Shown here: positions 45,209-53,689 of the stretch, in pieces
Position numbering within the stretch: the stretch's first letter is position 1
Layout of the letters: each line of letters starts with the position of its first letter
Origin: Loigolactobacillus binensis
GTDB taxonomy: Bacteria; Bacillota; Bacilli; Lactobacillales; Lactobacillaceae
Assembly (NCBI RefSeq): GCF_005405165.1
Contig: NZ_BJDN01000007.1
Span: 39,332-103,331, forward strand
DNA length: 64,000 nucleotides
Reading direction: 5' to 3'
The notes under the pieces: generated by a model
Seen by the model: the letters and a program-made list of their open reading frames with translations, nothing else
Told to the model about the DNA's origin: nothing
Database searches by the model: none
Made by a program: the position numbers and the translations under genes

Positions 45209-45718
45209 TTATGCTTCAGCCTCTTCAGCTGGTTTTGCATCAGCAACAGCCTTAACTGCATACGCAACATTGCGCACTGGTGCTTGTAAGACAGAAAGTA
45301 ACATTGAAAGTAAACCATCGCGGTCTGGCAACTTGGACAGATCGTTGATTTGGTCTAAGCTAGCAACTTTACCTTCGATCAGACCACCTTTAATTTCAAG
45401 GGCGTCTGCTGTTTCAGCAAATTTAGCCAAGATACGTGCAGGTGCAACGACATCTTCATTTGAAAAAGCAACGGCAGTTGGGCCAACAAATGTATCATCT
45501 AACCCTTCAAAGCCAGCTTTATCAGCGGCACGACGTAAAATCGTGTTTTTGATAACATGTAGTTCGACACCAGCTTCACGTAATTCCTTACGTAATTCTG
45601 TATCTTGCGCAACGGTCAAGCCACGGGAATCAACAATAACAGCAGATGCCGCATTCTTGAACTGATCAGTGACGCTATCAACAACTTTCGCTTTTTGTGC
45701 AATAACTGCTTCACTCAC
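45209..45718 (-). CDS. rplJ: Ribosomal protein L10
   Basis: 169-aa stalk base protein binding L7/L12 dimers and 23S r[24 protein letters not shown] start, [26 protein letters not shown]. Autoregulated through the leader RNA upstream. Confidence 0.98.
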   Translation of the reverse strand: MSEAVIAQKAKVVDSVTDQFKNAASAVIVDSRGLTVAQDTELRKELREAGVELHVIKNTILRRAADKAGFEGLDDTFVGPTAVAFSNEDVVAPARILAKFAETADALEIKGGLIEGKVASLDQINDLSKLPDRDGLLSMLLSVLQAPVRNVAYAVKAVADAKPAEEAEA

Positions 45719-45749
45719 GAGAATCTCACCTCCTGTTAGAATCAGAGTG

Positions 45750-45905
45750 CGAACACTCTGTTGGTGGATTTCTCCTAATAAAAAAACGCTGTGTGCAAAG
45801 ACACAACGCCGCAGAGAGTCTGTGTAAACCGTACAAACTTTCTCCTCGGCGGGCCGTTTAGCGGAACTAAACGTTTAAGGCAAAGCCACCTGAGTCTTAG
45901 GTAGA
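45750..45905 (-). ncRNA. Ribosomal protein L10 leader
   Basis: The roughly 150-nt structured region directly upstream of rplJ, with hairpins such as GTTGTGTCTTTGCACACAGC near its 3' end and GTTTAGTTCCGCTAAAC near the middle. Position and content fit the Firmicute L10 leader that binds L10-L12 for autoregulation. Boundaries approximate. Confidence 0.75.
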
Positions 45906-45921
45906 AATATAACCGAGAACC

Positions 45922-45950
45922 AGCATATCATGAATAAAGGTACCCGTCAA
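45922..45950 (-). promoter_or_regulatory. rplJ-rplL promoter
   Basis: Minus-strand TTGACG (45945-45950), 17-bp spacer, TATGCT (45922-45927), just before the L10 leader. Confidence 0.75.
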
Positions 45951-46017
45951 GCACGTTTATGCTTGAAATACTGTTTTTCAGAAAAATTGCGGATTAACCC
46001 ACTGCGTTAGCGCAACT

Positions 46018-46066
46018 GTGATTGAAAAAGCAACTTGCGCTGTAACCTGAGCACTTTTTCAATCAC
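46018..46066. repeat. Perfect 13-bp inverted repeat downstream of rplA
   Basis: GTGATTGAAAAAG (46018-46030) and its exact complement (46054-46066) flank a 23-nt loop, between the rplA terminator and the rplJ promoter. Confidence 0.6.
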
Positions 46067-46071
46067 GCTAC

Positions 46072-46105
46072 AAAAAAACACAGTCAGCAAAACTGACTGT
46101 GTTTC
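46072..46105 (-). terminator. rplK-rplA terminator
   Basis: Minus-strand AAACACAGTCAG-TTTTG-CTGACTGTGTTT, then a T-run. Confidence 0.9.
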
Positions 46106-46113
46106 CGCGCCGC

Positions 46114-46803
46114 TTAGAAAGAAGCAACGTCCACTTTAACACCAGGGCCAAAGGTTGAAGTAACCGTTAAGCTTTGGATATAAGTGCCTTTAGTTGAAGC
46201 TGGGCGAGCTTTAGCAATAGTATCTTGCATCGTCTGGAAGTTTTCAACTAATTTAGCGTCATCAAATGATACTTTACCGATTGGGGCGTGGATGATCCCA
46301 GCCTTGTCAACCCGGTAAGCCACTTGACCAGCTTTGATATCGTTAACAGCCTTAGTAACGTTCATTGTTACTGTCCCTGTCTTAGGGTTAGGCATTAAGC
46401 CTTTAGGACCTAAGACCCGGCCTAAACGACCAACTTGGGCCATCATTGGTGGTGTTGCAACGGCAACATCAAAGTCCAACCAGCCATCTTGGATTTTTTG
46501 CACTAAGTCTTCAGCACCGACAATGTCAGCACCAGCTGCTTTTGCTTCTTCGGCTTGTGGGCCTTGAGCAAAAACGATCACTTTTTGTGTTTTACCAGTA
46601 CCGTTTGGCAAAACAACTGCCCCACGGATCTGTTGGTCTGCTTGTTTAGGGTCAACGTTTAAATTGTAAGCAACTTCAACCGTTGCGTCGAATTTTGCGA
46701 AATCAACTTTTTTTACTAAAGCGACCGCTTCGTCAACACTGTATTTTTTGTCAGCATCAACTTGTTTTAGCGCTGCTGCATACTTTTTACTTTTTTTAGC
46801 CAT
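46114..46803 (-). CDS. rplA: Ribosomal protein L1
   Basis: 229-aa L1 stalk protein. [16 protein letters not shown] start, [12 protein letters not shown] and [14 protein letters not shown] motifs. The ATG at 46803 is 10 nt after GGAGG; the open frame's earlier codons cover that site. Confidence 0.99.
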   Translation of the reverse strand: MAKKSKKYAAALKQVDADKKYSVDEAVALVKKVDFAKFDATVEVAYNLNVDPKQADQQIRGAVVLPNGTGKTQKVIVFAQGPQAEEAKAAGADIVGAEDLVQKIQDGWLDFDVAVATPPMMAQVGRLGRVLGPKGLMPNPKTGTVTMNVTKAVNDIKAGQVAYRVDKAGIIHAPIGKVSFDDAKLVENFQTMQDTIAKARPASTKGTYIQSLTVTSTFGPGVKVDVASF

Positions 46804-46890
46804 TTGTGTTTTTCCTCCTTGCAAATGTGGTCACAGGAATTAATTCCTCCCACTTGATTAGACAATTTTCATTGAAAATCCGTGCGCGCT

Positions 46891-47316
46891 TTAGCCTTCG
46901 ACAGTGAAGCCCATTGAACGAGCAGTACCTTCAACCATGCGCATTGCAGCTTCAACGTCTGCAGCGTTTAGGTCTTGCATTTTAGTTTCAGCGATTTGAC
47001 GTACTTGGTCGCTGGTTACAGTAGCAACTTTTTTCGTGTTCGGTTCGCCGGAACCATGTTCAACACCAGCAGCTTTTTTAAGTAAAACTGCAGCAGGTGG
47101 GGTCTTAGTTACGAAATCGAATGAACGATCTTCATAAACATTGATCACAACTGGAATCAACATGCCTGCTTGATCAGCAGTCCGCGCGTTGAATTCCTTA
47201 GTGAAGCCCATAATATTGATACCTGCTTGCCCTAATGCGGGGCCAACTGGTGGAGCTGGAGTTGCTTTACCGGCAGGAATTTGTAACTTAACGACATTTA
47301 CGACATTTTTTGCCAC
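46891..47316 (-). CDS. rplK: Ribosomal protein L11
   Basis: 141 aa, binds the GTPase centre of 23S rRNA. GTG start in [20 protein letters not shown] (V as first codon), after AAGGAGG; the open frame runs 48 codons further up through the leader but is not L11. [17 protein letters not shown] and GTARSMG are diagnostic. Confidence 0.99.
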   Translation of the reverse strand: MAKNVVNVVKLQIPAGKATPAPPVGPALGQAGINIMGFTKEFNARTADQAGMLIPVVINVYEDRSFDFVTKTPPAAVLLKKAAGVEHGSGEPNTKKVATVTSDQVRQIAETKMQDLNAADVEAAMRMVEGTARSMGFTVEG

Positions 47317-47424
47317 GAGACAAAACCTCCTTAAGTCCGTGCTGTGGTAATTTGGCCAAGCTGATTTTGGCCTCCCACTTAACGCGACACCACTGTGCCA
47401 CGGTGCGAAAATTCGCACCCAAGT

Positions 47425-47453
47425 AGTATAGCACGCTCCCCTGCGAGAAGCAA
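47425..47453 (-). promoter_or_regulatory. rplK-rplA promoter
   Basis: Minus-strand TTGCTT (47448-47453), 17-bp spacer, TATACT (47425-47430). The transcript would begin close to a GGTGCGAA-TTTTCGCACC hairpin. Confidence 0.65.
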
Positions 47454-47491
47454 GGTCCATTTCAGGGCCACAATCCGCACCGCACTCCGCA

Positions 47492-47530
47492 GATAAAAAA
47501 GAAGCTACCTATATTATGTAGCTTCTCATC
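47492..47530 (-). terminator. Terminator after the unknown gene
   Basis: Minus-strand AGAAGCTAC-ATAATATAG-GTAGCTTCT and a T-run. It overlaps the last codons of the upstream gene. Confidence 0.8.
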
Positions 47531-48065
47531 GTTCACTGGAAAAAACATCCGCCCGCCATAAGCGCTGATAGCTGGCGTGATCGATGCGGCCGTCAGCGGT
47601 GCGTGTCAGCAATACTCGCCGCGGCGAGTACAAATAAGTGCTGAGCCAAGTAGTTGCCTGTACGTCAACGGCCAACCAACAACTTAACTGCCGTTGTTGC
47701 ATTAGTGGTAAGTCTAGTGGCAGCGGACAAACCAATTTTACCGGTGTTGTTGCTTTTAATAACGATGCTAAATACCCTTGGACTTGCTGCGCCTGTTGAC
47801 TAGCCGACCACCGTTTGGGAACCACTAACAACAGCAGTGGATTGTCCAAATCAGTGGTCGGTTGGAATAAATTTGGGTGTGGCAAACGGATGGTTTGCTT
47901 CCATTGAATCACACCTTGTTGCGCTAAACGCCTGATTTGTCGTTTAGCCTTACGCAATGCTGGGCCAGTCGTACTAACAACCACCGTTAATTCGTTGGTG
48001 AAACTGATTGCCTGAAAGTAATGGCGCGGTATTTTAAAGGATCGGTTAAAATATGGCCACCGCAT
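47526..48065 (-). CDS. Unrecognised protein between nusG and rplK
   Basis: 179 aa, soluble, rich in Gln, Leu, Arg and Trp, no signal or membrane helix. Starts MRWPYFNRSFKIPRHYF; basic patch RKAKRQIRRLAQQGVIQWK near residue 40, LLLLVVPKRWS near 80. GGGGTGA lies 6 nt before the ATG and nusG ends 21 nt upstream, so it is probably co-transcribed with nusG; it is followed by a good terminator. I know no family for it, and nusG is normally followed directly by rplK. Confidence 0.65.
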   Translation of the reverse strand: MRWPYFNRSFKIPRHYFQAISFTNELTVVVSTTGPALRKAKRQIRRLAQQGVIQWKQTIRLPHPNLFQPTTDLDNPLLLLVVPKRWSASQQAQQVQGYLASLLKATTPVKLVCPLPLDLPLMQQRQLSCWLAVDVQATTWLSTYLYSPRRVLLTRTADGRIDHASYQRLWRADVFSSER

Positions 48066-48086
48066 TCCTGCTCACCCCAATTATTT

Positions 48087-48635
48087 TTAAAGTTGGTCGA
48101 CTTGATCGTAATCTAATTCCGTGCTTGTTTCCCGACCAAACATGTCGATATTAACTTTTAATTTCATCTTTTCGGCATCGACTTCAGTCACTTTACCAGA
48201 TAGGCCTGAAAAGGCGCCATCAATGATGGTTACGGTATCGTCAACATTGAAGTCCGCATCGGCGTGCCGTGCACTCATTCCTAATTGACGTAAGATCCGT
48301 TCAACTTCTTCAGGCAAAAGTGGTGCTGGCTTACTACCGGCACCGTGGCTACCCACGAAACCAGTGACGCCAGGTGTATTCCGCACAATGAACCAAGTTT
48401 GATCGGTCATGATCAATTCGACTAAAACATAGCCCGGAAATTCCTTTTGCATGCTAACTTTTTCTTTACCATCTTTGATTTCCCGTTGTTCTTGTTCTGG
48501 TACGACCACGCGGAAAATATTATTTTCCATCCCCATTGATTGGGCCCGGGATTCTAAGTTACCTTTAACTTTATTTTCGTAGCCAGAATAAGTGTGCAAA
48601 ACGTACCATTGTTTTTGTGCTGATTCGGTTTCCAT
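48087..48635 (-). CDS. nusG: Transcription termination/antitermination factor NusG
   Basis: 182 aa. NGN domain KQWYVLHTYSGYENKVKGNL, VRNTPGVTGFVG, and C-terminal KOW domain VDDTVTIIDGAFSGLSGKV. ATG in METESAQKQ, 8 nt after AAGGAG; the upstream open frame overlaps a terminator and secE. Confidence 0.98.
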   Translation of the reverse strand: METESAQKQWYVLHTYSGYENKVKGNLESRAQSMGMENNIFRVVVPEQEQREIKDGKEKVSMQKEFPGYVLVELIMTDQTWFIVRNTPGVTGFVGSHGAGSKPAPLLPEEVERILRQLGMSARHADADFNVDDTVTIIDGAFSGLSGKVTEVDAEKMKLKVNIDMFGRETSTELDYDQVDQL

Positions 48636-48689
48636 TTTTTGTGCTCCTTTATGTCTGCAGTAAGTACCATCAAAAGTAAAAATGCCAAA

Positions 48690-48716
48690 TAAAAAAACTC
48701 CGCGCCGCGAAGTTTT
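48690..48716 (-). terminator. Hairpin between secE and nusG
   Basis: Minus-strand AACTTCGC-ggc-GCGGAGTT followed by TTTTTTT. A true terminator here would separate nusG from secE or attenuate it. Confidence 0.65.
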
Positions 48717-48763
48717 CGTCTCTGAACAAAGTATACCAGAAAAAGCATCTCGATACACGTTTA

Positions 48764-48946
48764 TTATTTGAAAATAAATAGATTTAAGATCCACTGAATG
48801 CCGTTATCAACCAGTGCAAAGTAAGCGGCAAAAAGTAAGGATAACCACACAACCGTGCTGGTGTCATGACGTAATTCTTTACGCGTTGGCCAAGTAGTCG
48901 CACGCATTTCCTGGCGAACAGCGCCTAGGTAACGGAATAATTTCAT
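48764..48946 (-). CDS. secE: Preprotein translocase subunit SecE
   Basis: 60 aa with a single transmembrane helix (VVWLSLLFAAYFALVDNGI), preceded by the conserved cytoplasmic helix VRQEMRATTWPTRKEL. Starts 9 nt after the rpmG stop. Stabilises SecY. Confidence 0.97.
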   Translation of the reverse strand: MKLFRYLGAVRQEMRATTWPTRKELRHDTSTVVWLSLLFAAYFALVDNGIQWILNLFIFK

Positions 48947-48955
48947 TTAGATCAC

Positions 48956-49105
48956 TTACCTCGTTTCTTGGTGAAGAGTTTCTTGATTACAATGTTTACA
49001 ATATTTTTTTAAAGTTAACCGCTGTGTGTGTTGCGCATTAACGCGAACCGTGTAGTTACGTGCGCCACAAACCGAGCAGGCCAAACTGACTTTAACACTG
49101 GCCAT
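48956..49105 (-). CDS. rpmG: Ribosomal protein L33
   Basis: 49 aa, [20 protein letters not shown] at the start and [17 protein letters not shown] at the end. Zinc-ribbon cysteines Cys10, Cys13, Cys36 and Cys39 mark the Zn-containing form. AGGAG lies 7 nt before the ATG. First gene of rpmG-secE. Confidence 0.95.
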   Translation of the reverse strand: MASVKVSLACSVCGARNYTVRVNAQHTQRLTLKKYCKHCNQETLHQETR

Positions 49106-49155
49106 GTTACGACTCCTTTAGACTGTTACTTTGCCAACGTAACTTTACGTTCATA

Positions 49156-49184
49156 ACTTTAGCATGCGCAACTGCTGGCGTCAA
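49156..49184 (-). promoter_or_regulatory. rpmG-secE promoter
   Basis: Minus-strand TTGACG (49179-49184), 17-bp spacer, TAAAGT (49156-49161). The -35 abuts the dmkA stop. Confidence 0.75.
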
Positions 49185-49185
49185 C

Positions 49186-50166
49186 TCAAGCGAATACTTG
49201 CGTCCGGATGATGGCGATCAACAGGGCCAGAATCTGCACGCCTTGAAAAAACATTAAATTTTGAATCGCCGTTTCAAACGTTGTCTCTTTTACTTGCTCC
49301 TTTCGGAAAGTACGAATATTTTTCAATATTGTGGGTAAAACTAACCAAACTAGCAAGCTTTCTGGTGGTAATACGCCTAACACAACGCTTAAGGTTACAC
49401 AAACAAAGCAAAGATACAACAGCCAAGAATACAGAACCAGTGAACGCTTGATTCCCATATAATAAGGTAAGGTAAACCGTTTATTGCGAATATCTTGGGG
49501 CAGATCCGACATATTATCGGCAAACATGACGTTTCCTACAGTAAAGATATTCGGTAAACCAGCTAAAATGATCACGATGATCACTAGCAAATTACCGCTT
49601 AAATTAAAATTAGGCCAGTTAAAAAATAAACCCATGATCTTTTGGGGCAACACGTTGATATAGATCGTAATGAAGAAGACACCAAAGCCTTCCGCCACCC
49701 CTGACAGTAGCTCACCTAAAGGAAAGCGCGAAAACGGAATTGGCCCATAAGTATAAAAAATCGTGATAAAAATCCCAGCGCCACCCATGAATAGCAGCAA
49801 TAAATTAGTCCGCCAAACCAGCACCACCCCTAATGTGCACGCTAATACTAAAAAAAACAGCATCAAATTAAGGGCGCGCCGTGGTGATAGGTGTTCACGA
49901 CCGATAATATTATAAGTATCCCGATAATGCTTATCCACGGCCAGTTTATAGTCTTGGACATTGTTGAAGCCGGTCACAAAAAAGGCGATCGCCATCTGCG
50001 CAATAAAATAAAGCACCGAATTGATCCAGTTCACCTCTTGAAAATAATAAATTGAAAATAGGACCCCCAGAATAAACGGAATTGCGCTTGCGGTTTTCGC
50101 GTTCAACCGGATAAATTCTAAAAATAATTTAAACGTCATCGGTTTAAAAGTTGTTTCTTTTGTCAT
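49186..50166 (-). CDS. dmkA: UbiA-type demethylmenaquinone prenyltransferase
   Basis: Attaches a polyprenyl chain to 1,4-dihydroxy-2-naphthoate. 326 aa with eight to nine transmembrane helices; the two Asp-rich UbiA motifs are FNNVQDYKLAVDKH and FADNMSDLPQDIRNKR. MenA homologue; I use dmkA because it neighbours ndh2, eetAB and dmkB, the extracellular electron transfer set described in Listeria. Transcribed divergently from ndh2. The quinone head group must come from elsewhere in the genome or from the environment. Confidence 0.9.
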   Translation of the reverse strand: MTKETTFKPMTFKLFLEFIRLNAKTASAIPFILGVLFSIYYFQEVNWINSVLYFIAQMAIAFFVTGFNNVQDYKLAVDKHYRDTYNIIGREHLSPRRALNLMLFFLVLACTLGVVLVWRTNLLLLFMGGAGIFITIFYTYGPIPFSRFPLGELLSGVAEGFGVFFITIYINVLPQKIMGLFFNWPNFNLSGNLLVIIVIILAGLPNIFTVGNVMFADNMSDLPQDIRNKRFTLPYYMGIKRSLVLYSWLLYLCFVCVTLSVVLGVLPPESLLVWLVLPTILKNIRTFRKEQVKETTFETAIQNLMFFQGVQILALLIAIIRTQVFA

Positions 50167-50216
50167 TGGTTATGCCCAGCTCCTTTATTTATACACTATT
50201 AGTTAGCCTAGACACT

Positions 50217-50245
50217 ATTGTAAGCTAAATTAAGTGCCAGTCCAA
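50217..50245 (-). promoter_or_regulatory. dmkA promoter
   Basis: Minus-strand TTGGAC (50240-50245), 17-bp spacer, TACAAT (50217-50222). Confidence 0.6.
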
Positions 50246-50550
50246 GTCAACAATTTTTAGGCCAAAAGTATTTGTGAAATAGAGCAGCTAGCAACTACTA
50301 ATTATCGCATCAGTAATTCTTAATCCACAGCCATTACTTGCGCTTTTAAGAACACGCTTTCTAAAGTCGCCATTTTTTGTGGGACTTAATTTGCATCACC
50401 AAAATTTAATGACTAGTTAAGGGACCAATTTTTAGCCTGCTTAGTCGCCTTTTTTATTTCATTTTGGTGCCGACTAGCCGTAAAAATAGGCCGCTTACAA
50501 TTTTTGCGCTAAACTAAACATATTTGTTGGTATTTGATTCATTTAGGCAA
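50246..50550. other. Divergent dmkA-ndh2 spacer
   Basis: About 300 bp of AT-rich sequence between the two promoters. I see no gene, no clear operator and no stable hairpin. Confidence 0.5.
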
Positions 50551-50579
50551 TGGACAAAGCGGTTACGGTTTTGTATAAT
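50551..50579 (+). promoter_or_regulatory. ndh2 promoter
   Basis: TGGACA (50551-50556), 17-bp spacer, perfect TATAAT (50574-50579), followed by a leader of about 65 nt with GGGGTG before the ATG. Confidence 0.75.
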
Positions 50580-50651
50580 CAAGTAGATATATCTTCGCAA
50601 TTTATTTAATTGTGAAATTTTTATATACTGCAATTATTAAGGGGTGTTTTT

Positions 50652-52532
50652 ATGGCTGAGAAAAATATTGTAGTTGTTGGGGCTGGCTTTGCCGGTGTTT
50701 CTGCTACAAGACGCTTAGCAAAACGATTCAAAAAGAATCATGACGTGCATATCACGCTCATTGACCGTCATTCCTACATGACTTATATGACCGAATTGCA
50801 CGAAATTGCCACTGATCGAGTACCTGAAGAAGCTGTTCAATACGACCTGGGACGTTTATTTGCCCATAAAAAGAACGTTTCGATCGTAACGGACAGTGTC
50901 ACCAAAGTCGATCATGACAAAAATGTTGTCACGACTGAACATGGCAGTTATAACTATGATTATTTGATTTTAGCAATGGGTGCTGAATCTAACGATTTCG
51001 GTACACCTGGCGTTAAGGATTATGGCTTCACGCTGTGGTCATTTGAAGACGCTGTCAAGATCAAAGAACATATCAAGGCAACCGTTGCGGCAGCTGCAGC
51101 TGAACATGATCCGGCCAAACGTAAAGCGATGTTGACCTTCGTTGTTGTCGGCGGTGGTTTTACTGGGGTTGAAACTGTTGGTGAAATGATCGACTGGCGA
51201 CCAATCCTTGCTAAAGAAAACAAGATCGATCCTAGCGAGATCACTTTGATCTTAGACGAAGCCGTACCAACGATCTTAAACATGTTGGATCGGAAAGATG
51301 CTGATCTGGCACTTCGCTTCATGAAGAAAAAGGGCATCGACGTGCGGACCAGCGCTCCGATCACCGAAGTTGGCGATGGCTACATGACCTTGAAAGACGG
51401 TACGCACGTTCCAACTAACACGGTTATCTGGACTGCTGGCTTGAAAGCCAATACTGATACTAGTGATTTCGATATGGAACAAGGCCGTGCAGGTCGCTTG
51501 ATCACCAACGAATTCATGCAATCGAAGCAATATCCAAATACCTATGTTGCTGGTGACCTTTCATTGAACACCAATGAAGGCGATCGTGGTACACCACAAA
51601 TCGTTGAAGCTGCTGAACAAACTGGTGCAACTGCAGCTGAGCACATTGTTGCCACGGTTAACGGAACAACACCAAAACCTTTGAAGGCTAGCTATTCTGG
51701 GTTCGTTGTTTCCATTGGTTCACATTATAGTGTTGCCAATATTTTTGGTAGCATTCATTTAAGTGGTTGGTTTGGTACGTTGATGAAACACATGATCAAC
51801 CTGCTTTACTTTGTCACTACTTTTGCTGGTTACTATATTTATCAATACAGTATGCACGAATTCTTCCGCAACCGTAACGGTCGGAACCCATTCTGGGGTC
51901 ATATTTCCCGTTATGGTAACGTTTTGTGGAGTGTCCCGATGCGGATCTTCTACGCAGCAATGTGGTTAGTCGATTGCTGGACTAAGGTTCAAGGCAGTGG
52001 TTCTTGGTTTAACGGCAAATTGCGGTTACCATTTACCTGGCTCTACCCTAAAGTCACCACAAGTGCGGCTTCTGAAGGTGCTAAAACAGCTAAAAAAGCA
52101 GTCGAAACTGCAGCTTCAGCGACACCAAAGAATGAATTTTTCAGTTTATCATATGATTATGGTAAACAACCAATGATGATCTTCAAACATTTACCAAAAT
52201 GGTACGAAAGCGTCACTAAATTCTTTATTCCTAACAAGCAAACTGCTTTGTTCATGCAAGAATTTATGACCATTGTTGAAATTGCTTTGGCACTATGTAT
52301 CTTAGTTGGTCTCTTCACTTGGTTAGCTAATGCGATTACCATTGGTTTGGTAGTTGTCTTCTGTCTCTCCGGTATGTTCTACTGGGTCAACATGTGGATG
52401 CCATTCGTTGCTTTAGCGTTAATGAACGGTTCTGGTCGTGCCTTTGGCCTTGATTTCTGGGTTGTGCCGTGGTTACAAAAGCATTTGGGTCACTGGTGGT
52501 ATGGCGATCTCAAATCAATCTACAGCAAATAG
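50652..52532 (+). CDS. ndh2: Type II NADH dehydrogenase Ndh2 of the extracellular electron transfer type
   Basis: Oxidises NADH and reduces membrane (demethyl)menaquinone. 626 aa, much longer than respiratory Ndh (about 400). Two Rossmann motifs: FAD VVVGAGFAGVSATRRL near residue 6 and NADH VVVGGGFTGVETVGEM near 163; TWTAGLKAN-like VIWTAGLKAN and YVAGDLS follow. The extra C-terminal half has several helices (from MKHMINLLYFVTTFAGYYIY, then FMTIVEIALALCILVGLF and a DoxX-like end). This extension marks the Ndh2 of the Listeria FLEET locus. A terminator follows, so eetA may have its own promoter or be attenuated. Confidence 0.92.
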   Translation: MAEKNIVVVGAGFAGVSATRRLAKRFKKNHDVHITLIDRHSYMTYMTELHEIATDRVPEEAVQYDLGRLFAHKKNVSIVTDSVTKVDHDKNVVTTEHGSYNYDYLILAMGAESNDFGTPGVKDYGFTLWSFEDAVKIKEHIKATVAAAAAEHDPAKRKAMLTFVVVGGGFTGVETVGEMIDWRPILAKENKIDPSEITLILDEAVPTILNMLDRKDADLALRFMKKKGIDVRTSAPITEVGDGYMTLKDGTHVPTNTVIWTAGLKANTDTSDFDMEQGRAGRLITNEFMQSKQYPNTYVAGDLSLNTNEGDRGTPQIVEAAEQTGATAAEHIVATVNGTTPKPLKASYSGFVVSIGSHYSVANIFGSIHLSGWFGTLMKHMINLLYFVTTFAGYYIYQYSMHEFFRNRNGRNPFWGHISRYGNVLWSVPMRIFYAAMWLVDCWTKVQGSGSWFNGKLRLPFTWLYPKVTTSAASEGAKTAKKAVETAASATPKNEFFSLSYDYGKQPMMIFKHLPKWYESVTKFFIPNKQTALFMQEFMTIVEIALALCILVGLFTWLANAITIGLVVVFCLSGMFYWVNMWMPFVALALMNGSGRAFGLDFWVVPWLQKHLGHWWYGDLKSIYSK

Positions 52533-52562
52533 TTATTTAAAATTACAGTCGAATCTTTAACG

Positions 52563-52603
52563 GGGATGGTTCTGGGGTGAATTACCCAGAACCATTCTTT
52601 TTT
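52563..52603 (+). terminator. Terminator between ndh2 and eetA
   Basis: GGTTCTGGG-GTGAATTA-CCCAGAACC and a T-run. Strong. Confidence 0.85.
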
Positions 52604-52631
52604 AATCAATCAAATAGATGGGGTCAAGCCT

Positions 52632-53072
52632 GTGACTAAGAACAAATATTTTAAAATGATTCGTCCTTGGGATATCATTATTATCGTTTTATTGATAATT
52701 GGCTCCTTCACCCCTTTAATTATTTTTGCCATTCATGAACAGAACCAAGCAGCGGCACTTCAGCGATCACAAGCACAGGTGCGAACAGCAATTATTAGCC
52801 ATAACGGCAAAAAGCTGTATACTATTAAATTAACTGATCATAAAGGTGTGACTAAATATCGTTACCAGGCCGCGGATGGTGATTACAATGATGTGGAGAT
52901 CAAAGGTAGCCGTATCGCCATTGTGGACGCCAATTGTCAGGACCAGATTTGCGTGCGGCGGGGCTGGATCTCGAAGCCAGGACAAACCATCGTCTGTCTC
53001 CCCCACAAATTATTGATCGAAATCAAGACTAACCATGGTTCACAAACCCAAGGTGGAATGGTTACTGAATGA
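52632..53072 (+). CDS. eetA: EetA-like NusG-II domain protein
   Basis: 146 aa. One N-terminal membrane helix (DIIIIVLLIIGSFTPLIIFAI) and an extracytoplasmic NusG domain II with conserved cysteines DANCQDQICVRRGWIS and TIVCLPHKLLIEI. GTG start with a weak ribosome site. This family accompanies ndh2 and eetB in flavin-based electron transfer loci; EetA and EetB are thought to help channel electrons outward. Overlaps the next frame. Confidence 0.88.
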   Translation: MTKNKYFKMIRPWDIIIIVLLIIGSFTPLIIFAIHEQNQAAALQRSQAQVRTAIISHNGKKLYTIKLTDHKGVTKYRYQAADGDYNDVEIKGSRIAIVDANCQDQICVRRGWISKPGQTIVCLPHKLLIEIKTNHGSQTQGGMVTE

Positions 53073-53086
53073 GTGAGGAGAAATTG

Positions 53087-53689
53087 ATGGTTCAACCGAA
53101 AACTCAAAAGTACGTATATATTGCGTTGTTAGTTGCCCAAGGAGTGATTATTGGGTTGATCGAACGTATGATTCCTTTTCCGTTCGCTTTTGCACCAGGC
53201 GCAAAGTTGGGGTTAGCCAATTTAATTACTATCGTTGCCTTGTTTACGATGTCATTTCGTGATAGTTTTATGTTATTGTGGATGCGTTTAATTCTGACAA
53301 CGTTATTAGGTGGGACTTTATCGACTTTTCTTTATTCTGCTGGTGGTGCAATTCTCAGCTACTTTGGCATGTTAGCGATCAAGCAATTAGGGCCTAAGCG
53401 TGTCAGTTTGATCGGGATCTCTGCAGCAGGCGGTGTTTTACACAATGTGGGCCAACTCTTGATCGCTAGTTTGATCGCACAAAGTTGGACTGTATTACTG
53501 TATTTACCGATTCTATCGTTCATCGGAATTCTTGCCGGTATCGCCATTGGGATCGCCGCCAACTATTTATTTGAACATGTCAGCACATTAAATTATCTAA
53601 AAACCAATTACGCACACCTACGAACGTTGAAGAAACGGCAACGACACGCTAAATATTTGCAAAAGGAGTCGCATTATGACAAAAATTAA
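53087..53689 (+). CDS. eetB: EetB-like Gx transporter family membrane protein
   Basis: 200 aa, five to six transmembrane helices, FAPGAKLGLANLITIVALF and GGVLHNVGQLLIASLI typical of the family once called heptaprenyl diphosphate synthase component I. ATG at 53087 is 6 nt after GAGGAG; an upstream ATG overlapping the eetA stop (53069) is the alternative. Probably an S-component-like membrane protein working with EetA. Overlaps dmkB by 14 nt. Confidence 0.88.
   Translation: MVQPKTQKYVYIALLVAQGVIIGLIERMIPFPFAFAPGAKLGLANLITIVALFTMSFRDSFMLLWMRLILTTLLGGTLSTFLYSAGGAILSYFGMLAIKQLGPKRVSLIGISAAGGVLHNVGQLLIASLIAQSWTVLLYLPILSFIGILAGIAIGIAANYLFEHVSTLNYLKTNYAHLRTLKKRQRHAKYLQKESHYDKN

Larger units (their letters stand above)
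45719..46113 (-). other. rplJ-rplL control region
   Basis: 395 bp holding, in minus-strand order, the rplA terminator, a long hairpin at 46018-46066, the rplJ promoter, and the L10 leader. No gene. Confidence 0.7.

Noticed and set aside
50246..50550. Hidden small gene between dmkA and ndh2
   Set aside because: Short frames on both strands lack ribosome sites and are interrupted by stops.
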